NCBI RefSeq assembly: GCF_002995785.1
Contig: NZ_PVXO01000027.1
Span: 42,179 to 106,178, forward strand
Length of the DNA: 64,000 bases
Origin: Clostridium liquoris
GTDB taxonomy: Bacteria > Bacillota > Clostridia > Clostridiales > Clostridiaceae
Direction: 5' to 3'
The notes beneath the pieces were generated by a model. That model made no database searches. It saw only the letters and a list, made by a program, of their open reading frames with translations, and was not told the DNA's origin. Positions 1 to 11,672 of this stretch are shown piece after piece (position 1 is the first letter of the stretch; each line of letters starts with the position of its first letter). The translations under genes and the position numbers were made by a program.

Positions 1-1
1 T

Positions 2-1147
2 AAATTTGCCCAAGCACTATATTCTGTAATGAATGTAAATGAAGATGAAATATATGAATTACTACAGTATGCTGCTATAGGCACCATATGCGATGTGGTT
101 GATTTAGTGGATGAAAATAGAATCATAGCCAAAAATGGATTGAAAATTTTAAAGAATACAGAAAATTTAGGGCTAAAGGCTTTAATAAAGGAAACCAACA
201 TAGAAGGTAAAGATTTGAATTCCTATCATATAGGCTATATTATAGGACCTTGTATTAATGCTACAGGAAGATTGGAAACTGCAAAACTTTCAGTAGAATT
301 GCTTTTAGCAGAAGATGAAAGAACAGCTGAAGATTTGGCATCAAAGCTCCATAAGTTAAATGTAGAAAGACAGGAAATGACAATAAAAGGTGTAGAAGAT
401 ATTGAAGAAATTATAGAAAACACCCCTTTAAAAAATGATAAGGTATTTGTAATATACAAAGAGGATATTCATGAAAGTATTGCAGGCATAGTAGCTGGCA
501 AAATAAAGGAGAAATATAATGTACCTACCATAGTTTTAACCAGGGGAAAGGATATGCCTAAAGGTTCTGGAAGATCCATAGAAGGGTATAATATGTTTGA
601 AGAACTTCTTAAATGCAAAGACCTATTAGAAAAGTTTGGAGGGCATCCCATGGCAGCGGGACTCTCTTTAAAGGAAGAAAACATTCCTATGCTTAGAAAG
701 TCACTAAATCAACAATGCAAGCTTAAGAAAGAGGATATGATACCTAAAATAAGTATTGATAAAAGACTTCAATTAAGAGAAATATCCACTGACTTAGTAA
801 AAAATCTGAAGATATTGGAACCCTTTGGCAAAGGCAATCCTTCACCACTGTTTGCAGAAAAAAATGTAATGGTAGATAGAATAAGTATATTAGGCAAGGA
901 TAGAAATACCATAAAATTCAGCTTAAGGATAGGTAATAGCTTTAATAAAATTTATGGATTATGTTTTGGCAGAGGAAAAGAATTTGAGGAAGAACTGAAA
1001 ATGAAATATGGTGATGACTATGATAATATAATTAATAATTCACAGAATATTAAAATGGACTTTATATTTTATCCATATATAAATGAATATAATGGATATG
1101 TATCTATTCAGATTAGAATAGTAGATTATAGATTTAGTTCTATTTAG
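2..1147 (+). CDS. recJ: RecJ single-stranded-DNA 5'-3' exonuclease, 3' part of gene
   Basis: The reading frame is already open at base 2 (codons for KFAQALYSVM), so this is the C-terminal ~380 residues of a longer gene whose DHH catalytic motifs lie outside the window. What remains matches RecJ: a continuation of the core with AAIGTICDVV, then the DHHA1 domain with its GGHPMAAGLS motif, then a C-terminal OB-like segment ending in RIVDYRF. The family degrades single-stranded DNA 5' to 3' in recombination and mismatch repair in the cytoplasm. The first in-frame ATG (base 29) is internal to the protein and is not the start. Only a weak dyad follows the stop (GTAATA/TATTAC around 1158-1180). Confidence 0.93.
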   Translation, partial: KFAQALYSVMNVNEDEIYELLQYAAIGTICDVVDLVDENRIIAKNGLKILKNTENLGLKALIKETNIEGKDLNSYHIGYIIGPCINATGRLETAKLSVELLLAEDERTAEDLASKLHKLNVERQEMTIKGVEDIEEIIENTPLKNDKVFVIYKEDIHESIAGIVAGKIKEKYNVPTIVLTRGKDMPKGSGRSIEGYNMFEELLKCKDLLEKFGGHPMAAGLSLKEENIPMLRKSLNQQCKLKKEDMIPKISIDKRLQLREISTDLVKNLKILEPFGKGNPSPLFAEKNVMVDRISILGKDRNTIKFSLRIGNSFNKIYGLCFGRGKEFEEELKMKYGDDYDNIINNSQNIKMDFIFYPYINEYNGYVSIQIRIVDYRFSSI

Positions 1148-1303
1148 AAAAGAAATGGTAATACTTTATTAGTTTATTACTTTTTACAAATAAATTAATA
1201 TTAAGTCTTGTTTATAGAAAAATTAAGAAATATAATATAGGTTGAGTATAAAAAATGATATTTTAGGTAATATATTCAACTTTCTATATGCGGGGGACTG
1301 TTT

Positions 1304-3688
1304 ATGTACAAGTTTTATGAAAGTATTCCCTTTGGAGTATTAATACTGGGAAAAGAAACTCTGGAGGTAGAATACTTAAACAACAGATTTAGCAATATTT
1401 TTAATATTTCAAATAACATTATAGGAAAGAAAATATCCAATCTTTATTTGCCTAATGCCATAATAGATGCAATATGCTATTGTGATTGTAATGATAAGGA
1501 TTGCAATTTAAGAGACATAAAGATAAATTCAAGTACTTTTATAGATATAAAAATAAGTGTAAAAGAAAATACTTTAGAAGTATTCATCAATGAAATACAT
1601 GAGGACAGCAAAAATAATATAGATATTATTAATGATTATATTATAAATACAAAGCTGTTAGAAGCTTTTCCTTATTTTATATGCACAACGGATAAAGAAG
1701 GAAATATTAAATGTATGAACAAAAAAGCTCATGATAGCTTAGCAAAGGCTGGAATAGAGGATTTAAAAAACCTTTTTCATTTTATAGAGGTTTATAACTT
1801 GTATAATGATTATGGTGAAATTTTAAGAATTAAAGAGATTCCACTATATGCAACTTTAAATCAAGGCAGCTGCATGGTGAATAAGGTATTATTGTGTAAT
1901 ATGAATCATGAAAATTTTTATATTGAGGTGACAACCTTACCTATTATTAACCAAGACTCAATAATAGGTTCTATATGTATTTTAAAAGATATAACAGAAT
2001 CCTATGCTAATATTTTAAAAGAGAAGAAAGAGAGAGAAAAGTTTTTAGCTTTATCCACAGAATTAAAGACCAAATGCGATATTATTGGAATACTAAGGAA
2101 AAGAGAACAAGAACACTTAATGCATTTAAAAGATGTTATTAATAATATATCAGAAGGTATTTTGGTAATAAATGATAATCATAAGATAACCCTTTGCAAT
2201 AATGCTGTTTGCAATATTCTTGGACTAAAACAAATAGAGCTTTTAGATTATAATAACATTGTAAGAAAATATAGCATAAGCACTGAAGATAAAAATGATA
2301 AAAGCTTAGGTAAATATTTTAATAAATATCATATGAACAATGTATCTATAAAAAATTTAGTTTTAAAGTTAAAAGATAATAATAGCAATGAATTAAAATA
2401 TATAGAATACAGTAGTAACCCAATAATAAAAAGCAGTGGGGAACTTGTATATACCATAATAACTTTAAAGGATATAACAGATAAAAAACTCAATGAAATA
2501 TATGCAGAGGAGCAGTCTGAGTTTGTAAAAAATGTTTTAAACACTTTAGATATACCTATATCAGTGTTAGATTATCCTGGATTTACCAATAGACTATTAA
2601 ATAAAAAGTTTGAACAAATATTAACTACATTATTTGATAAAAAATATTCTGCAGATAATATTATTGGGAAAAATATTTTAGAGGTATTTTCCAGCCGCGG
2701 CAATGATGAATTTATAAAAAAACTTTTGTATTCAGTTGAAAATAATGAGGAAGTAGTGTTAGCTCCTTTCTCAGTAAAGGAAGCAAATGAAAAAGAAAAG
2801 TATTATAAAATGAAGATAACACCTTATAAAGTGAAAGGCGAAAATAAAAGAATATATATTCATGGAATAGATGTAACTGAAGAAACAAATCATAATTTAC
2901 AATTAGAAAGAATTAATAGAATGAAAGACGAATTTTTAACTATAGTATCTCATGAATTAAGAACACCTTTAACTATAATATATTCTTCACTACAATTAGC
3001 TAATGACATATATAGTGATGAAATAACTCCAAATATAAAAAAGACATTAAATAGAATAAATCAAAATTGCAGCAGACTTCTTAAATTAACAAATAACATT
3101 ATGGATATTTCTAAAGCCGAAGAAAAAATGCTTTCCATTAATAATAAAGAATTTGACGTGGTAATGGAAAGTGAGAAAATAGTGAACTTAGTTAACTTCT
3201 ATGGAAGAGAAAAAAGTTTAAATATAATATTTGATACCAATGAAGAGGAGTGTAAAGTTGTAATTGACAAACAGAAGTATGAAAGAATATTATTAAATCT
3301 CCTATCAAATGCAATAAAATATACTCCAGAAAATAAACGTATATATGTGCTTATAGATGTAAAAGAGGATTATTTTACTTTAACTATTAAAGATGAAGGT
3401 GTAGGCATACCTGAGGACAAAATAGACTGTATATTTGATAGATGCACTCAGATAGACAGCACTCTTTCTAGAGGAGCAGAAGGGCTGGGATTAGGACTTA
3501 CAGTTGTAAAAAAATTTATGGAAGCTATGAAAGGCAGTATTTATGTAAAAAGTAAAATAGCCCAGGGCTCGGAATTTATTGTAGTACTTGATAGAAAATC
3601 TCCAGTACCTAATTCAATAAGCCAATTGGCTACAATAAGCGAGAATTGTGGTGACATAGTAAATATAGAAATGTCAGATATTAATTAG
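1304..3688 (+). CDS. Multi-PAS sensor histidine kinase
   Basis: A 794-residue histidine kinase with several PAS-like segments (about 1-110, 110-235, 270-390, 405-525) followed by HisKA and HATPase_c domains. The H-box is SHELRTPL with His near residue 550; the N-box is LLSNAIKYTP; the G-boxes are DEGVGIP and GLGLGLTVVKKF. No membrane segment is evident, so it is probably a cytoplasmic sensor. The first PAS segment contains four clustered cysteines (58, 60, 62, 67), which is unusual. No response regulator is adjacent, so its partner is unknown. The ATG at 1304 follows a GGGGGA ribosome-binding site. The family autophosphorylates and passes phosphate to a regulator; the signal here cannot be inferred. 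Confidence 0.9.
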   Translation: MYKFYESIPFGVLILGKETLEVEYLNNRFSNIFNISNNIIGKKISNLYLPNAIIDAICYCDCNDKDCNLRDIKINSSTFIDIKISVKENTLEVFINEIHEDSKNNIDIINDYIINTKLLEAFPYFICTTDKEGNIKCMNKKAHDSLAKAGIEDLKNLFHFIEVYNLYNDYGEILRIKEIPLYATLNQGSCMVNKVLLCNMNHENFYIEVTTLPIINQDSIIGSICILKDITESYANILKEKKEREKFLALSTELKTKCDIIGILRKREQEHLMHLKDVINNISEGILVINDNHKITLCNNAVCNILGLKQIELLDYNNIVRKYSISTEDKNDKSLGKYFNKYHMNNVSIKNLVLKLKDNNSNELKYIEYSSNPIIKSSGELVYTIITLKDITDKKLNEIYAEEQSEFVKNVLNTLDIPISVLDYPGFTNRLLNKKFEQILTTLFDKKYSADNIIGKNILEVFSSRGNDEFIKKLLYSVENNEEVVLAPFSVKEANEKEKYYKMKITPYKVKGENKRIYIHGIDVTEETNHNLQLERINRMKDEFLTIVSHELRTPLTIIYSSLQLANDIYSDEITPNIKKTLNRINQNCSRLLKLTNNIMDISKAEEKMLSINNKEFDVVMESEKIVNLVNFYGREKSLNIIFDTNEEECKVVIDKQKYERILLNLLSNAIKYTPENKRIYVLIDVKEDYFTLTIKDEGVGIPEDKIDCIFDRCTQIDSTLSRGAEGLGLGLTVVKKFMEAMKGSIYVKSKIAQGSEFIVVLDRKSPVPNSISQLATISENCGDIVNIEMSDIN

Positions 3689-3704
3689 AACAATATATAA
3701 ATTG

Positions 3705-3750
3705 AAAAGCATATAATGCCAAATTAATTTAAGCATTATATGCCTTTCTA
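3705..3750 (+). terminator. Hairpin terminator after the kinase gene
   Basis: A perfect 11-bp stem (GCATATAATGC at 3709-3719 with its complement at 3733-3743) around a 13-nt loop, preceded by AAAA and followed by CTTTCT. It may work in both directions, since the converging spore-protein gene ends at 3832. The stem is AT-rich and the U-tract is short, so efficiency is uncertain. Confidence 0.5.
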
Positions 3751-3831
3751 TAATTCTTGGTGGAAAGTAAACTTATAAGAATCAATTATTCTAATGGGCT
3801 TACCATCCACTTTTTGTGTGTACTTATTTTA

Positions 3832-4026
3832 TTATAAATTTTTTTCGTACTGTTCTACCATTTTCTTAACCATCTGTCCGCCAACAGATCCATTTTCTCT
3901 TGAAGTAAGGTTTCCATTGTATCCATTTGTTAAGTTAACGCCTACTTCTTTAGCAGCTTCCATTTTAAATCTGTTTAAGCCTTCTCTAGCTTCTGGTATT
4001 AATGTTCTATTACTGCCTCTTGCCAT
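3832..4026 (-). CDS. Alpha/beta-type small acid-soluble spore protein
   Basis: A 64-residue protein of the alpha/beta SASP family, which coats and protects DNA in dormant spores and is degraded by the Gpr protease on germination. Family features seen: the EAREGLNRFKMEAAKEVGV block, which includes the protease-site region, the TSRENGSVGGQMVKKMV block, and a short basic N-terminus (MARGSNRT). The start is set at 4026, where an AAAGGAGGTAG ribosome-binding site sits just upstream; an in-frame ATG at 4068 would add 14 residues but has no such site. Members are normally expressed in the forespore under SigG; I could not identify a convincing SigG promoter. Which paralog it is cannot be told. Confidence 0.95.
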   Translation of the reverse strand: MARGSNRTLIPEAREGLNRFKMEAAKEVGVNLTNGYNGNLTSRENGSVGGQMVKKMVEQYEKNL

Positions 4027-4169
4027 TTTTACTACCTCCTTTTTCTTTGGTATTATTATCTTAACCACATTTGAAATAAATATATTAGTTTATTAGAGGT
4101 ACAAGATGTAGTTTGTACACAAATTGGAATACTATTACAATTCAGCAAATTTTCATTAAAACAATAACA

Positions 4170-4197
4170 TTGGACAATAGTTCTTGAATAATATAAA
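4170..4197 (+). promoter_or_regulatory. Candidate SigA promoter for murG
   Basis: TTGGAC, 16-nt spacer, TATAAA, about 90 nt upstream of the murG start. The good -10 and reasonable -35 make it plausible, but AT-rich DNA yields such matches by chance. Confidence 0.4.
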
Positions 4198-4230
4198 ATG
4201 ATACTTAAAATAGAGGACAAGTATTAATAA

Positions 4231-4260
4231 CTGTCAATTGTCAACTGTCAATTGTCAATT
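4231..4260 (+). repeat. Solo period-7 array, CTGTCAA/TTGTCAA type
   Basis: Four exact heptamers alternate (CTGTCAA, TTGTCAA, CTGTCAA, TTGTCAA) and end 5 nt before the murG ribosome-binding site. The array matches the right arm of the two-armed elements at 23.5 and 55.0 kb; no left arm is seen here beyond a possible GAGGACA at 4213. Confidence 0.75.
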
Positions 4261-4283
4261 ATTAAAGAGGGTTGGTGATTATT

Positions 4284-5354
4284 TTGGTAAAAAAGAAAAT
4301 AATATTAACAGGTGGAGGATCAGCAGGACATGTAACTCCAAATATAGCTTTAATACCAAAGCTCAGAGAATTAGGCTATGAGATTCAATATATAGGTACT
4401 AATGATGGAATAGAAAAAAATATTATAAAAAATGAAAAAATAAAATATCATGCAATATCCAGCGGTAAACTTAGAAGATATTTAGATATAAAAAATTTTA
4501 CTGATCCTTTTAAGGTACTAAAAGGAGTATGGCAAGCTAAGTGCATTATAAAAAAGGAAAGACCTAATATTGTATTTTCTAAAGGAGGTTTTGTATCTGT
4601 TCCAGTAGTAATTGGGGCCTATTTAAACAAAGTCCCTGTGGTTGCGCATGAATCAGATATTACTCCAGGCCTTGCAAATAAGCTTTCAATCCCTTATTGC
4701 ACAAAAGTTTGTGTAACTTTTCCAGAATCATTAGATAATATAAAGGGAAAGAAGGGAGTATTAACAGGGACTCCAATTAGGGAGGAACTTTTTTCGGGAA
4801 AAACAGAAGAGGCAATAAGAATATGTGGTTTTAAAGAAAATAAACCTATATTGCTTATAATAGGAGGAAGTTTAGGCTCAAAATTTATAAATGATAGTGT
4901 AAGAAGTATATTAACAAAAATTTTAAAAGATTTTAATGTAATTCATATTTGTGGTAAAGGAAATTTAGATGAAAAACTCAATAACATGCCTGGATATAAA
5001 CAATTTGAATATGTTAAGGAAGAGCTTCCTCATTTTATGAAGGCAGCTGATATAGTTATTTCAAGGGCAGGAGCTAATGTGATTTTTGAGCTATTAGCTT
5101 TAAAAAAGCCAAACTTATTAATACCTCTTTCAAAAAAATCCAGCAGAGGGGATCAAATATTAAATGCAGCTTCCTTTGAACAGTCTGGATACAGTGTGGT
5201 TTTAGAAGAAGAGGAATTGACCAATGAATTACTTTTAGAAGAGATAAAAAAACTATATAAAGATAGAAAGAGATATATAAAGACAATGGAAGAAAGTCCA
5301 GTTCAAAATGGGGTAGATAACATTATAAAGCTTATTGAAAAATACGCAAAGTAA
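4284..5354 (+). CDS. murG: MurG lipid II synthase (UDP-GlcNAc transferase)
   Basis: A GT28 enzyme of about 356 residues that transfers GlcNAc from UDP-GlcNAc to lipid I, making lipid II at the cytoplasmic face of the membrane. The N-terminus has the glycine-rich loop [11 protein letters not shown]; the C-terminal half has GGSLGS and the acceptor/nucleotide region [23 protein letters not shown]. Length is normal. The start is TTG at 4284, reached from the GAGGG/GGTGATT ribosome-binding region; a GTG at 4275 and a TTG at 4272 are in frame but sit too close to it. It stands alone, away from a division cluster, as is common for this clostridial type. A heptamer array lies directly upstream and another downstream. 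Confidence 0.92.
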   Translation: MVKKKIILTGGGSAGHVTPNIALIPKLRELGYEIQYIGTNDGIEKNIIKNEKIKYHAISSGKLRRYLDIKNFTDPFKVLKGVWQAKCIIKKERPNIVFSKGGFVSVPVVIGAYLNKVPVVAHESDITPGLANKLSIPYCTKVCVTFPESLDNIKGKKGVLTGTPIREELFSGKTEEAIRICGFKENKPILLIIGGSLGSKFINDSVRSILTKILKDFNVIHICGKGNLDEKLNNMPGYKQFEYVKEELPHFMKAADIVISRAGANVIFELLALKKPNLLIPLSKKSSRGDQILNAASFEQSGYSVVLEEEELTNELLLEEIKKLYKDRKRYIKTMEESPVQNGVDNIIKLIEKYAK

Positions 5355-5369
5355 AAAAATTGTCCATAT

Positions 5370-5400
5370 TTATTATTTGTTCTTTATACTTTATTCTTTA
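5370..5400 (+). repeat. Solo period-7 array, TTATTCT type
   Basis: Consecutive heptamers TTATTAT, TTGTTCT, TTATACT, TTATTCT follow murG. The same units form the right arm of the element before the unknown flagellar gene at 28.4 kb. Only this arm is recognisable here. Confidence 0.6.
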
Positions 5401-5502
5401 AAAAATTTGTGTTATAATAACTTTGCAAAGGTTTTAATAGAAAAAATTTATATATAACTAAAAAATAATAAAAATTTTATAAAATTTTTGAATTAAAAGG
5501 TT

Positions 5503-5517
5503 ATTTTGTAACAAAAT
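5503..5517. promoter_or_regulatory. Palindrome upstream of the PFOR promoter
   Basis: ATTTTGT-A-ACAAAAT is a perfect 7-bp dyad, extended outward by GTT and AAC after a small gap. It lies about 14 nt upstream of the -35 element, where an activator or repressor could bind. It does not match the TTGTTAA/TTAACAA Rex consensus well. The regulator is unknown. Confidence 0.4.
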
Positions 5518-5530
5518 ATAACTAATATGT

Positions 5531-5559
5531 TTTACATATTTGTTTTTTTGATGTATACT
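5531..5559 (+). promoter_or_regulatory. Probable SigA promoter for PFOR
   Basis: TTTACA, 17-nt spacer, TATACT, about 135 nt upstream of the start codon. Spacing is ideal and the hexamers are near consensus, fitting a highly expressed gene. The 341-bp gap after murG otherwise holds a heptamer array, the palindrome and AT-rich leader. Confidence 0.6.
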
Positions 5560-5623
5560 AAAGAAGATTTTGTTAAACACTTTTTTAGAATGATTATATA
5601 ATATATTTTTAAGCTTATTATAA

Positions 5624-9211
<3,588 letters not shown>

Positions 9212-9216
9212 TTTTA

Positions 9217-9254
9217 ATAAAAAAGGAGATCACGAAGTGGTCTCCTTTTTTTTA
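9217..9254 (+). terminator. Rho-independent terminator after PFOR
   Basis: AAAAGGAGATCAC, loop GAA, then GTGGTCTCCTTTT with one G-T wobble, followed by a T run. A strong GC-containing stem with a long U-tract. Confidence 0.93.
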
Positions 9255-9357
9255 GTTAAGGAATAAATGACTAAAGGTCACTCTTATTTACTAGTATTAA
9301 AAACTTATATGGAGAGAAAATAGGAATAATACTTATATAGAAGGGAGATGAATTTAT

Positions 9358-9471
9358 ATGAATAAAAAGGTATTTAATAAAAGAAGGAAAAAAATGACTG
9401 TTAATGATATGACAGACGGAATAGAAAAAGGTGTAAAAAAAATAGTTAAAAATATTAAAAAGTCCTTCTAA
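9358..9471 (+). CDS. 37-residue basic peptide, unknown function
   Basis: A short frame of 37 codons starting at ATG 9358, preceded by GAAGGGAG at normal spacing and followed 6 nt later by a perfect palindromic terminator. It therefore looks like a complete small transcription unit of its own, between the PFOR terminator and the next gene. The peptide is strongly basic: two lysine/arginine clusters (NKRRKK near 7-12 and KKIVKNIKKS near 27-36) flank a short acidic patch (VNDMTDGIE). No signal peptide or membrane segment is seen; the C-terminal half could form an amphipathic helix. I do not recognise the family. Confidence 0.55.
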   Translation: MNKKVFNKRRKKMTVNDMTDGIEKGVKKIVKNIKKSF

Positions 9472-9477
9472 ATTAAG

Positions 9478-9505
9478 AAAATCCTTAGCAATTGCTAAGG
9501 ATTTT
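9478..9505. terminator. Perfect 28-nt palindromic terminator
   Basis: The 28 nt read identically on both strands (arms AAAATCCTTAGCAA and TTGCTAAGGATTTT). On RNA this gives a hairpin with a short T tail, probably terminating the 37-codon unit; symmetry makes it bidirectional. Confidence 0.75.
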
Positions 9506-9624
9506 ACAGTATTAAAAAATATTTTTCAAAAAGGTCTTTTAAAATTTTGCATTTAAGGTTAAAATTATACCATAACCGAAAAGGAGGTGGAAATCTGGTT
9601 TTTTTTAAATGCCGGATGAATATT

Positions 9625-9957
9625 ATGGATAATGAAAAACTATATAATTGTGGTTGTGAAAATGAAGGCTGCGAAAGCGAAGGTTGTGGATGCGGCTGTG
9701 AAGATCATGATCATGAACATGGCGCCTTAGTAGTAGATTTAGAAGATGAAAATGGCAAGGTAGTAACTTGCGAAGTGGTTGACGGATTTGAGTATAAGGA
9801 GAATGAATATGTACTAGTACAGAATCCGGAGGATGGTTCAGTATACTTATTTAAAGTTGTTGGAGATGAAGAAAATAGTGAACTTGTAATTCCTGAGGAT
9901 GAAGAGTTTGAAGAAGTTTCTTCCTATTACCAAACTTTAGGTGATACAGAAGAATAA
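9625..9957 (+). CDS. DUF1292 family protein with Cys/His-rich N-terminus
   Basis: About 110 residues. The C-terminal ~75 match DUF1292 (VVDLEDENGKVV, VVDGFEYKENEYVLV, DGSVYLFKVV), a small acidic domain of unknown function common in Firmicutes. The N-terminus is unusual in this copy: eight cysteines in about 20 residues (CGC, GC, GCGCGC patterns) followed by HDHEH, which suggests metal binding. The start is uncertain. ATG 9625 has only a weak GGATG upstream. A far better site (AAAGGAGGTGG near 9581-9591) lies farther upstream, with only a CTG (9595) at correct spacing in frame. Starts at 9616 or that CTG remain possible. A strong terminator follows. Confidence 0.8.
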   Translation: MDNEKLYNCGCENEGCESEGCGCGCEDHDHEHGALVVDLEDENGKVVTCEVVDGFEYKENEYVLVQNPEDGSVYLFKVVGDEENSELVIPEDEEFEEVSSYYQTLGDTEE

Positions 9958-9962
9958 TTATT

Positions 9963-9995
9963 AAAAAAGAACCCACGGAAGTGAGGTTCTTTTTT
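9963..9995 (+). terminator. Terminator after the DUF1292 gene
   Basis: AAAAAAGAACC paired with GGTTCTTTTTT, with an inner CAC/GTG and GGAA loop, then T residues. Good rho-independent form. Confidence 0.9.
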
Positions 9996-10054
9996 CAATA
10001 TTAAAATATATATAGTAAGTAATAAGAATAGATGATGAACTGGAGGATTCTTAA

Positions 10055-10708
10055 ATGGAAAATGAAAAAGTAAAGCTAGCCATATTTGATGTGGATTTTA
10101 CCTTAACTAAAAGGGAAACATTGATAGAATTTTATAGATTTGTATTAAGAAAAAAACCCTATCTGATTAAGTATATTCCAAGGAGTCTTAAAGCGGCTTT
10201 TTTTTATGTTTTTAAAATATATGATGCAGGAAAAGCAAAGGAAAATTTTATATCCTTTATAGAGGGAATTAAAGAAGATGATATGAAAAAGCTGGTAAAG
10301 GAGTTTTATGAGAAACGTTTAAGTAAAATATTTTACAAGGATGCTATAGAATATATGGAAAAATTAAAAAAACAAGGATATAAAATATATTTGATATCAG
10401 CATCTGCTGAATTTTATTTAAATGAATTGTATAATATAACTATAGTAGATAAAGTCATCGGAACCAAATTTACTATAAATCATGGAGTATTTAGTAGAAA
10501 AATAGAAGGAAAAAACTGCAAGGGCGAAGAAAAAGTAAATAGATTAATGGAAGTTTTAAAAGAGGAGAATATTGATGTAGACTTTGGGAAATCATATATG
10601 TTTTCTGACTCATTATCTGATTTGCCATTGTTCAATTTAGTAGGGAATCCATGCTTAATTAATTACAGAAAAAAATATAACAAAATAAAAATATTGAAAT
10701 GGAAATAA
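10055..10708 (+). CDS. HAD-IB family phosphatase, phosphoserine-phosphatase-like
   Basis: A 217-residue haloacid-dehalogenase phosphatase of subclass IB. Motif I is DVDFTLT (nucleophile and acid/base aspartates), motif II is LISASAEFY, and the metal-binding motif IV is FSDSLSDLPLF. The alpha-helical cap sits between motifs I and II, as in SerB and the phosphatidylglycerol/lipid-phosphate phosphatases of the same subclass. The final PCLINYRKKY segment is typical of HAD-IB proteins annotated SerB-like, so the substrate cannot be fixed. No signal peptide, so cytosolic. ATG 10055 follows CTGGAGG. It precedes the aminotransferase gene but is separated from it by a heptamer array. Confidence 0.85.
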   Translation: MENEKVKLAIFDVDFTLTKRETLIEFYRFVLRKKPYLIKYIPRSLKAAFFYVFKIYDAGKAKENFISFIEGIKEDDMKKLVKEFYEKRLSKIFYKDAIEYMEKLKKQGYKIYLISASAEFYLNELYNITIVDKVIGTKFTINHGVFSRKIEGKNCKGEEKVNRLMEVLKEENIDVDFGKSYMFSDSLSDLPLFNLVGNPCLINYRKKYNKIKILKWK

Positions 10709-10712
10709 TAAT

Positions 10713-10747
10713 AACTATTAACTATTAACTATTAACTATTAACTAAA
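10713..10747 (+). repeat. Solo period-7 array, AACTATT type
   Basis: Four perfect AACTATT heptamers and a fifth degenerate copy end just before the ribosome-binding site of the aminotransferase gene. No complementary arm is nearby. Confidence 0.75.
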
Positions 10748-10763
10748 AAAGGGGAGTGTTAAA

Positions 10764-11588
10764 ATGGGAATATCTAATAAGTATTTTTTATTAAATGAGG
10801 ACTTGATAGATGTTAAGTATTTTGAAGAAGATAAGATTTTTCAAGGGAAGAATCTATATGAAGTTATAAAGGTTAAAGAAGGGGTTCCCTTGTTTTATGA
10901 AAAACATATAGAAAGACTTCATAATTCTGCTAAGTTAACTAATTTACAACCATGGATTTCAGATTCATATATAAAGGAAGGATTAAAAAAACTTATAGAA
11001 GCCAATGAAGTAGAACAGGGAAGTTTAAAATTTCTTCTTAATTTTGACAAAAAAAGTTTTTTAGCTTTTTTTGAGGAAAATAATTTTCCTACAGAAATTC
11101 AGTATGAGGAAGGTGTGGCTGCAGCATTGTATCATAGGGAAAGGGTAAATCCTAATGCAAAGGTTCTGAATGCAGAATTTAGAAAGGATTTAGACAAGTT
11201 TATAAAAGAAAAAAATATATTTGAGGCCATATTGGTAGATAGAAATGAAGATATAACTGAGGGAAGTAAGTCAAATGTATTTGTAATAAAGGATGAGAAA
11301 GTAATAACCACCCCAGTAAAAGCCGTGCTGCCAGGTACCACAAGAAGTACTATTTTAGAAATATGTAAGGAAGAGAATATAGAATTAATAGAAAAAAAGC
11401 TATATTATAAGGAAATTGAAAATATAGAAGGAATGTTTATATCAAGTACTCCATTTGATATACTTCCAATAAAAAACATAGATGAAATAAATTTAGCATC
11501 AGCGGATAATAAGGTAATTACAACTATAATGAATGCATATAGAAATAAAATTAAGGAATATATAAAAAAAGATTTAAATAAGCAATAA
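10764..11588 (+). CDS. Class-IV PLP aminotransferase / aminodeoxychorismate lyase family
   Basis: A 274-residue fold-type IV pyridoxal-phosphate enzyme, the family of branched-chain aminotransferase (IlvE), D-alanine aminotransferase and PabC. Lys133 (in NAKVLN) aligns with the Schiff-base lysine, judged by its 18-residue distance to IFEAIL; the cofactor-phosphate loop appears as ITEGSKSNVF and LPGTTRSTILEIC. The C-terminus carries MFISSTPFDILPI, as in this family. Residues that separate the three activities are not diagnostic by eye, and no folate or branched-chain genes adjoin, so the substrate is left open. ATG 10764 follows AAAGGGGAG. Confidence 0.85.
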   Translation: MGISNKYFLLNEDLIDVKYFEEDKIFQGKNLYEVIKVKEGVPLFYEKHIERLHNSAKLTNLQPWISDSYIKEGLKKLIEANEVEQGSLKFLLNFDKKSFLAFFEENNFPTEIQYEEGVAAALYHRERVNPNAKVLNAEFRKDLDKFIKEKNIFEAILVDRNEDITEGSKSNVFVIKDEKVITTPVKAVLPGTTRSTILEICKEENIELIEKKLYYKEIENIEGMFISSTPFDILPIKNIDEINLASADNKVITTIMNAYRNKIKEYIKKDLNKQ

Positions 11589-11589
11589 T

Positions 11590-11616
11590 TAAAGAATAAT
11601 GATAAAATAACGATAA
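11590..11616 (+). promoter_or_regulatory. Sigma-28 (SigD) promoter for the fapA-che-fliMY operon
   Basis: TAAA at 11590-11593, exactly 15 nt, then AACGATAA at 11609-11616, close to the sigma-28 consensus TAAA-N15-GCCGATAA. It begins within the stop region of the preceding gene and lies 57 nt before fapA. Confidence 0.65.
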
Positions 11617-11672
11617 TTTATAAAAAGGGTTTAAGCATAGGAGATCTTATTTAAGTTTGTGGGGGGATACAA

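Noticed and set aside
3794..4096. A 100-codon plus-strand frame across the spore-protein gene
   Set aside because: It is the complement of a clear SASP gene and lacks a ribosome-binding site.
4272..4283. A longer MurG start at TTG 4272
   Set aside because: It directly follows the GAGGG ribosome-binding site with no spacing.
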